64,000 nt of DNA from Anniella stebbinsi (lineage: Eukaryota > Chordata > Lepidosauria > Squamata > Anniellidae): NCBI GenBank assembly GCA_029215795.1, contig JARDYH010000007.1, forward strand, positions 98,037,263 to 98,101,262, in the 5' to 3' direction. Under the pieces are notes generated by a model, which saw only the letters and a program-made list of their open reading frames with translations, had not been told where the DNA came from and did not search any database. The translations under genes were made by a program, and so were the position numbers. Shown here in pieces: positions 57,082-64,000 of the stretch (position 1 is its first letter; every line of letters begins with the position of its first letter).

Positions 57082-58433
57082 GAGGACTTGGACTTTTCTG
57101 GATTAGTATAGTGAGTGCAAGTGTATATTTAACATCAATAGGTGATACATAGGTGAAATGCTGATTGAAAGTAAAAGTAGGATCAGTGCCTGAGCTTCAG
57201 TGGGGTGTAGTCTAAGCACCTGTGGTATATAAGACACATCAAAGGTTTGTCTCTGGCATGAATTATAAATGCTCAATGAACAATGCATACAAGCACCAAA
57301 AAAAAAGAAGAAACTATTGCCATTCTTGTAGACAAGGGATCTGAAAAGAAACAAAAACAGGTTGTCTCATGTTCATGTTGGCAGGGTTCGGGAGGGTAAT
57401 GGCCAGTGTCTATGTTTGTGGGGAGTGGGAGGATAACAATGATTTATGCAAGGAGTGTGTTAGTTGAAAGAGTTATGTGGATATAAAAAGATATTGTTTT
57501 CACCATTGTCTAAAATTGGTTAGTAGAAACGTGGGAACAATGTATGTCATATTGGAAGTGGGAATTTCTTTTTAGCTTTATTTTAATTTTTAATTTTATT
57601 TTTAAGATTTTTAATAAAATGTAGAATTCTCATGTAGAAAAGCCCCCAAAAGCTTTGTTAAAAAGAATAAGGGTCTTGTCTATACGGAACTACTTTTATG
57701 GTTAATTTTATGGTTATTTTCACTGATTTTTTTTATAGCTCCTGAAGAAAGAGATCATTTTTTCGAAATGTGTAGAGCACAATAAATCTTGCTTTCTTTG
57801 AGCACCGGAGTTTGCCTCCTTCCTCGTTGTCAGTCTACGGTGCCTTTCCCTTCACATTCGTGCCGATTAGAGTCCACCAGGAGAAGAGTCCTCAGTGTGG
57901 TGGCCCCCTTCCTAGGGAATTACCTACCTTTTGAGGTCAGGCAGGTACTTCTTGTATTTCTGCCAGCACCTCTTGAAAATGGTGTTGTTCAGGAAGCTTT
58001 CCTTGAATGACTAACCATGGTTTTAGTGGAATTATGTTTCTTTTACAAATGTAATTAGTGTGTTTTTATTCTTTTATTCTATTTGTTCACTGCTCCAAAA
58101 TTCTTGGATGGGGAATGGTATATAAATATTGTAAATAAAATAAATAAAGAGCTAAAAAGACATGTGGAAATTCATTGAGAAATCTAGCCTGTAGGAGTGA
58201 CCGGCTGATGAAGCATTAAGGGCAGGATTACATGAGGAGAACCTGTCAGATAGGGCCTTGGCAAAGGAAGCATTGGCACACAAACTCCCTACTTGGCAAA
58301 GGCTGCAGCCTTCTCACCTAAGGGTGATCCATTGGAACATTGACAATTTCTTTTAAGCATAGTGTAAATTCTGAACGTGCTTCTCTCTGAAATGTTAGAT
58401 CCAATAATGATACCTCTTACCTTTTCATTACAG

Positions 58434-58517
58434 ATCTCAGCCCTCACTTAATATACCCAGAATTGAGTATGAAGATCCTGAAGTTAGTGGAAGGAATCGC
58501 TGGAAGTATTTTGAACG
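58434..58517 (+). CDS. CFAP91: CFAP91, coding exon 4
   Basis: An 84-bp exon follows a TTACAG acceptor after the 21.2-kb intron. With two bases from exon 3 it encodes ISQPSLNIPRIEYEDPEVSG then RNRWKYFE, ending CG/GTGGGG. Human has VYEDPEVTGKNRYKYFER at this point. The donor is weak at positions +4 to +6 but gives the expected phase. The remaining exons (human next residues PFLPFF) were not found before 64000. Confidence 0.92.
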
Positions 58518-59145
58518 GTGGGGATTGAATCATGTTTGTTTAAAAAATGGTCTGTTAGCATGATGAAATAAACAACTGTTGCCAAAGAATACATGGGAAG
58601 GACAAATTTTGTCTTTCAAATTCCCAAGGCTCCAGAAAAGATATTACTCCTAATCTTGGAAATGTCTTGATTATATAGTTGGATCCCAGGTGCCTTGGTT
58701 AAAGGCATGCCCAAGGGACAAAAGTTGTTTTTTTTCTAATCATGTAAGCCTGTAGGTTTTCAAACTACAAGCTTACATGTATTAAAAGAAACCGTTTTGG
58801 AAGCTTATCAGGGGAAAGCTTCCCTGAAGGGCAACTTGTCCGTGATTATGAAGCTTCTCCTGCAATGTGCAGCTTACAGAGGAGTGTTGCTTGTGTTCAA
58901 GAGCACACTATCTATTTGTGAGGGGCTACTCTGTGGCCCAATAGACCTGGCTACTGGACTGCATGAATTGAGTTTATTCCCTAGAACACTTTCCAGAATT
59001 CTTCTGCTGCAGAAGAAGGAGGGGAGGATTCTGTGAGAGATCTGTAAGTGGTTTTCTGGAAATTTCCTTTTTTTAAAGTTGCTATGGTGGGCCCTAAATT
59101 GCAGCAATGGGGGTTGGGGTTGGGGGGGGGAACTATTTCTTCCCA
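58518..59145. other. CFAP91 intron 4, start
   Basis: No assigned feature. A GGTTGGGGTTGGGGGGGG tract lies at about 59110-59128, just before the DIRS terminal repeat. Confidence 0.5.
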
Positions 59146-59489
59146 GAGCATATGTTCTTCTTTGTGGTCTCTGCACATTAATGTATGGTTCTGCATCTTC
59201 ACAGAGCCTTGATTGGGAACCTTCTATAGCTGAGGACATTTTGGGCAGGAACCCTCTCCCACCATCTCATTGTGCCTGCCCTTAGCATGTTCCCATCTAT
59301 TCCCTCAGTTCTTTCAACCACTATTGTAGCAGCCTCGTTGGGAATCTTCTCCTTCATTGCCATTTCTTTTTGAGGAAAATCTCTAGATTTTCTTTAATTT
59401 TCTTTCTATCTTATTTTGTTCTTTCTGTCATTTTTTTTCTTAGTTTGCGTTCTTCGTGATTGCTATGAGTGTTTGTGGGAATAAGCTTC

Positions 59490-59575
59490 GTTTTATTGTA
59501 AGCCGCCTTGTGAGGGCTTTGTTCTGAAAGGCAGTCAAGAAATCTTTTAAATAAGAATAAAAAACGAATTCATCC
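59490..59575 (+). repeat. L2-type LINE 3' tail
   Basis: TTTTATTGTAAGCCGCCTTG then AAAGGCAGTCAAGAAATCTT and an A-rich end fit the 3' terminus of an L2-like element inside the DIRS leader. Confidence 0.5.
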
Positions 59576-60934
59576 CACAGGTGGGCACTGCTATGGGGAC
59601 TCCTGTTCCTTCTGCCAAGTCTTTACTAAACAGGCTCACAGGAACCTGTGAGAACAGGCCTTGAAGGCCATGGATAATTCTAGGTCCACAACTGTTGGAG
59701 CTCAACGTATTTCTGTGGCCAGAGACTTGAAGATATCTCAGGTGGCAAAAGATACCCCCTGCCCCTTAGAGCATCTGAAGCTGTTGACTGAAACTGTCAA
59801 TCGCTCAGTCTAGAAGTGGTAAAGAAGCTGTCTAAATGGGCTACAGCTCATAAACCTATCCAGGAAGAACAGAAGTAGTAGAAGAAATTGTCTCCTTTGG
59901 CTGCTGTTGCCACATCCTCGAAGGCCCAGACCTGACGGTAGTAGAGGTTACCCACTGCTTAGCTCACTAATACTGATCCTTGAAAGATTGACCCAGAATC
60001 CTATACTGGCAGGTCCTTGGATGGAAGACCTTCTGGTCATTCAATCAACATCCGAAGGTGAAATTGAGATGGCAGGCACAGCCATTCCCCTTTGTGATGG
60101 GATAGATACATCACATTGAGAGTAGACTCCTGACTTGCTATTTCCCCTGACTTCCCCCTACAAGTTCCAAGGTATGGGTTAGCCTCTGGCTGCCTATTGA
60201 TTAGCAGAACATTTCAAATTTTCAAAGAAAGATTCAGTCCCCACCTCATTGGCTTCTCCTCTGGCCTTAATTTCGCAGTCTTTCTCTTCTGCCTGCTGAA
60301 GGCAGATATTGTTTTTGGAGCTCGCAAGCTGTAAGAGGAGAAATGTGGGAGAAACTCCTGGAAGGGAGTAAGGGAGCCTCCCTCTACCTGTGCCCCCAAT
60401 TTAAGATTGTTTGGATTGGGCCTCTATTCTCTCCCTAGGCTTCCTCCATGCTGGAGCTGCCCCAGAGGCCCATCTGTCCTTATGCCACCTGTGCCTCCTA
60501 TTTCAGAGGGGACCTGGAGTTGACAGCTCTATTTCAGGGGGAAAGGTGCTTCCCCCTGCCAGGGAGGAAGGCTCTCTCAGCCACTTTTAAAGGACCAGCT
60601 CTGCCAGAGCCTTAAGTCCACATCCCCTACTTCCCACCATGGAGCAGTTTGGAAGGGAAGGAGCAGGTGCCTGTGCTGCTAAGCCCCTTTTCCCTTCCTC
60701 AGCCTCCCTTTTCACTGCCACCCATGCGCCTGCTTCTTCTACCTGCCTCAGCTTTGGATATGCAGGCAGCTACCTCCTTGGCACTTCCAAGTGACCCATC
60801 GAGACTTGGAATGGCCTCTGTCCTTTGGCACCAGGCAATCAGATCTCTAACAAGCAACAATCAGGCCTCTTCCAAGCCTGGGGCCCTTCTGCTGTGAGTT
60901 TTTGTTCAGACTTTGTCCTAGCTCAAAGCCTTGA

Positions 60935-61390
60935 GGGTGTTCCGATGCAGCCTTGTGGCTGAAGCTAAGCAAGGCTGAACCTGGCCAGTAAATGGATGGG
61001 AGACAGCTCCTGAACTTTCTTCCCAAACAGCCAGTATAGCACAGTGCGGAAATAAACCCAGCTATGCAGTCAGAAGTTGGCAATTTGAGTTCCCTCTGGG
61101 GGAGTAACCTTCGCTTGCTGCTCTGGCCCTGCATTAGGCTTTAGCCTGTCAAAAACACAAACGTGCCCACTTTTGGGGATCATCCCTCCCCCAAAAAGGG
61201 AAATCAGTTGAACAAGAGGAACCAACTCAGGGTCCAACTCAGGCTGACTGATCTCTCCCTACAAGCACCCCCACCCCGTTCAGTGGTAGAGCACCTTCCT
61301 CTCCTGCCGACTATCCTGGATTCAGTCCCCAGCATCTCCACGTAAGGCTGGCTGGAAAGGTCTTCATCTCTCAGGTCCTTCTCCCTCAGA
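60935..61390 (+). mobile_element. SINE-like block with 5S rRNA- and tRNA-type promoters
   Basis: GAAGCTAAGCAAGGCTGAAC at 60961 and TAAATGGATGGGAGAC at 60989 match the internal control region of 5S rRNA (A-box and C-box), the head of SINE3 families known in squamates. About 270 bp further, GTTCAGTGGTAGAGCAC (61278) and GGATTCAGTCCCC (61318) look like tRNA A and B boxes with a CAGCATCTCCA extension, as in tRNA-derived SINEs. These are probably two SINEs or one composite; boundaries were not defined. Confidence 0.6.
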
Positions 61391-61914
61391 TCTCTCTGAA
61401 GATGAACAGGATCGCCTCTCAGAAATCCGAGAAATGGACAAGCAGGATTGTGGCCCGTCCCAATTTAGGGCATTCCGGGCAGAGGCCAAGGTCTTGCAAG
61501 CACTCCCACAGAAAAGGATGGGACTCAATCCCAACCAAAAGAATGAACTTTCTGTGCCTAAAGTGGCAAACACACCTTTAAGCTTAAAACACCAGGAGGT
61601 GCTGGCTAAAGCACCCTGATTAGAAGAGGAGGAAGCTCTCAGGTTCTGACAGTGAAGCCATTCCTGATACCCATCAGCCTTTCTTTCCCTGGACATTCCT
61701 CTAAAGCACATTCACCCAGAAGAGGATGACGCATCCAGTGGCAACAGATACTGCCTTTCTGCATTGAGCACCTCCACAGCCTTTCCTTTGAAGCTCAGCT
61801 TCAAGGAACTGGTCTTACAGGAATAGCAGGACCCAATTAATATCACCAAGCCTCCCAAATCATGGTTCGCTACTGCCTTGCCAAAGAGAAGGAGCCCCTC
61901 CCACCACATCTCTG

Positions 61915-63862
61915 GTGGATGCAGCAGCTGTAGCTTGGGGCAGAAATGTTGCTGGCCCTTCAGCAGGAGAGGCTCCACTCAAAGACGCTCAGGAGCATAA
62001 GTTGGAGATGCTCATCAACGCAACGTTGATGCTGTCCCTCCAAGCGAGTATTGTGAGATCTTATTTCACCACATCGGCCCTATCCTGGCTAGGCAGGCTG
62101 AAAGTGGCCTTCCCAATTTCACCAAGAATTCCATATCTCTAGCTTTTCTAGCGGACAGGTGCCTACATTACTTCACCCTCTCGGCCAAGGTTGCAAGTCA
62201 CAAAGTGATGGCAAGGAGACACTTATGGCTCAAGAACTGACAGACTGTGTCTTCTTCTAAAGCCAACCTTTCGAGCCTGCCCTTTGAAAGGGGATGCATT
62301 TTGGGGGCGGCTTTGAACAAGATTCTCCATGACTAGTCCAAAAAGAAGAAACTCTCTTCCTCTCTCAATTGCCCAAGAGTCCTTTCATTGCAACAAGCCT
62401 TTCTCCCATAGCCAGCAGCATTCCCCTACCTACTATGATTCAAATCACAACCTCATGGAGAATTTCATCCCAGATACAACTGGAGATCCAGTGGGGTAGG
62501 TCACAGGGCCAGATAGCTCCTTCCCCCAAGAAAGATTGACTCCTTTGCTCTTCCTATTTGGGAAGGGCCAGTAGGTGGTCGGCTGACCCAGTTTGCCCAG
62601 GCCTCGACACTATGGGACAGCTGGCTTTTAGACGCGGTGGCGACAGACTAGACCCTTGAGTTTGCCCTGAGGCTTCAGGATTGATTCCTATCCTCTTCTG
62701 TCCCAAGAGATCAAGCGGCTGCCAGTCATTCTTTGACACCAGCATGATCAAACCGGTGCTTGCCTCCGAAAGACACACAGGTTTCTAGTCTACTCTTCTC
62801 ATAAAAAGGAGAAGGGACATGCTTGTTCCTCAACCTCACACTCAAAAAGCTCTGCATGGAGACCTTGTTCACCAGAGTCCAAGTTGTCCCACCGGGAGAA
62901 TTCCTACCCTCAATGGACCAGCATACCTACATATAGCCATTTGCAGCCAACACAGACCTTTCTTGCCGTTTTGTGTCCAGGGCCTCTGCTAGCAGTACAA
63001 AGTGCTCCCACTTGGCCTCTCCTGTCCCTGAGTCTTCACCAGGGTGCTGGTGGTGGTTGTGGTCCTCCTCCAAGTGCAGGGAGGGTATGTATGCCTATCT
63101 GGATGACTGGCTGGTGGTGGCCACCTCCTTCCAGCAGGCTGTTTGGGCAGTCAGCCTTATAGCCAGTCACTTTACCTTGGTTGGCTTCCACATAAACCAG
63201 AAAAAGAGCCACCTTCAATCCTCCCCTCCCTCCAGCACCTTGGGGTGGTCCTGATCACGACAAAGTTTTCTATATGTATGGCTTCCCACAGAGAACAGAC
63301 ATGGCTACAGGCTCTCAGGAGACTGCTCGTCACTCTGCCTCCCTCTGTTCACCCTCTCCCCCCTGTTGGCCATGCTGGTCTCCTGCCTCGAGATTGTTCC
63401 GCGGTCAGTGCTCCACCTTCAACTAGTACTGTCCTTCTCGGCTCCTTTACTGGAGGAGATCACGAACTCAATCCAGATGCAGATCAGCCTCACTAGGGAA
63501 GTTCTTCAGTCCCTCAACTGATGGCTCTTGAATCTATCTCAAAGAAAAGCAGTGCCCTCTCACAATAAGAGACTGGACACTAATGACAACAAATGCTTGC
63601 CTGGAGGGGTGGGGTGCTATGTGCAGCTCCTTCCTACACAGGGGCTATAGAATTGGCAGGAGAAGGACCTATACATAAACTTCCTAGAGCTCCAGCCCAT
63701 CCACCTCACTCTTCTAGTAATGGAACACCTAGTCAATGGACATCAGGTTCTGATCTCATCAGACAGCACAGCAGTGGTCGCTTATGTAAATCTCCAAGGG
63801 AGATCACAGTTGGACGATCTGCCATAATAGTATGGGCAGAAGGTAATTGCCTGTCTCTCTAG
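61915..63862 (+). pseudogene. DIRS gag, RT and RNase H remnants
   Basis: SLQASIVRSYFTTSALSWLG (about 62030-62090) and ARRHLWLKN (about 62213) are from the gag C-terminal region. MYAYLDDWLVVATSFQQAVW (about 63090) is the RT catalytic motif, continuing VGFHINQKKSHL. In another frame near 63680-63800 sequence encodes INFLELQPIHL and STAVVAYVNLQGRSQ, the RNase H core. Frame changes and stops are frequent. Confidence 0.75.
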
Positions 63863-64000
63863 GGTGTGCATGTAAAGGACATTCTAACTGACCAAGCCAT
63901 CTGGGACTAGATGTGACTGATTGGCCCCTTCATCCCCGGGCATTCAACCTGCTGAGGGCTCACTTCGGGAATCCATGCTTGGACCTGTTTGCCTCCGCAT

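Larger units (their letters stand above)
51578..57833. mobile_element. Palindromic PLE composite
   Basis: The ends are inverted copies: CTGACGACGAGGAAGGAGGC then AAACTCCGG at 51578, and its counterpart ending CCTCCTTCCTCGTTGTCAG at 57833. The similarity extends through terminal repeat and endonuclease (51578-52610 against 56100-57833). The minus copy continues into RT (56090-55380). The junction near 56093 therefore joins a 5'-truncated minus copy head to head with a shorter plus copy that starts inside the endonuclease. A Harbinger transposon (52957-55356) and a solo LTR (56387-57081) are inserted. Confidence 0.75.
51225..58150 (+). mobile_element. L2 LINE 3' part, split by a 6.3-kb PLE
   Basis: The left half (51225-51577) matches the L2 C-terminal region (compare 41080-41350) and the right half (57834-58150) its 3' end with an (AAAT)n-type tail. 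They become collinear when the PLE is removed. Confidence 0.65.
59146..64000 (+). mobile_element. DIRS retrotransposon, running off the right edge
   Basis: The left terminal repeat (59146-59350) matches those at 31441 and 42065: GTGGTCTCTGCACATTA, CTATAGCTGAGGACATTTTG, GGCAGGAACCCTCTCCCACC. Gag remnants follow (59580-62330), then RT (about 62600-63260) and RNase H (about 63590-63860). SINE-like sequence and a short LINE tail are included. No right terminus is in the window. Confidence 0.78.

Noticed and set aside
60961..61010. 5S rRNA gene
   Set aside because: Only the internal control region matches; the 5' and 3' thirds of 5S rRNA are missing, so it is a SINE head.
61275..61330. tRNA gene
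   Set aside because: A- and B-box-like motifs are present, but no cloverleaf with acceptor pairing could be formed, which fits a tRNA-derived SINE.
58518..64000. CFAP91 exon 5
   Set aside because: No sequence resembling the expected next residues (PFLPFF...) with splice sites was seen; most of this stretch is DIRS.

Overview
The window reads as squamate reptile (lizard-type) nuclear DNA. Evidence is split coding exons with GT-AG junctions, one CpG island, and a repeat mix of CR1, L2, L1, DIRS, Penelope-like, Harbinger, hAT-like and Helitron copies plus a 5S-rRNA-related SINE. Species cannot be named from the sequence.

Three host genes are supported, in the order found on human 3q13: POPDC2 (minus, first coding exon, 1773-2263), COX17 (minus, complete coding sequence in two exons, 24848-24932 and 26908-27041) and CFAP91/MAATS1 (plus, first four coding exons, 27987-58517, continuing beyond the right edge). 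COX17 and CFAP91 are head to head across a CpG island of about 1.6 kb with start codons 945 bp apart. A palindromic NRF1-type site lies next to the COX17 start and an RFX X-box-type site lies just upstream of the CFAP91 start, which fits a mitochondrial copper chaperone and a motile-cilium protein respectively.

Most of the rest is transposable elements, many nested. Left to right: decayed L1 (4.7-10.0 kb) carrying a hAT-like MITE; L2 on minus (14.2-17.3 kb); near full-length CR1 on plus (17.7-21.6 kb); older CR1 split by a Helitron (22.4-24.5 kb). CFAP91 intron 1 holds a Penelope-like element (PLE) with a GC-rich hAT-like MITE, a DIRS fragment between two CR1 tails, and an L1 split by a second type of hAT-like element. 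Intron 2 is nearly free of repeats. Intron 3 (21 kb) holds an LTR, a LINE of unresolved clade, L2, a DIRS containing a PLE containing a Harbinger MITE, an inverted array of about 110-bp units, two related solo LTRs, and a palindromic PLE containing a 2.4-kb Harbinger transposon. Intron 4 opens into a third DIRS copy with SINE-like pieces that runs off the window.

The most unusual signal is the hAT-like MITE family starting TAGGG(G/A)TGTGCA. Copies at 8442, 28887 and 48137 carry two or three large GC-rich palindromes, each bounded by CTTACC and GGTAAG, with GATC-rich ends. A relative at 34814 instead carries tandem repeats of about 150 bp. The two intact copies have perfect 8-bp target duplications. 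No RNA genes, CRISPR arrays or prokaryotic features were seen.
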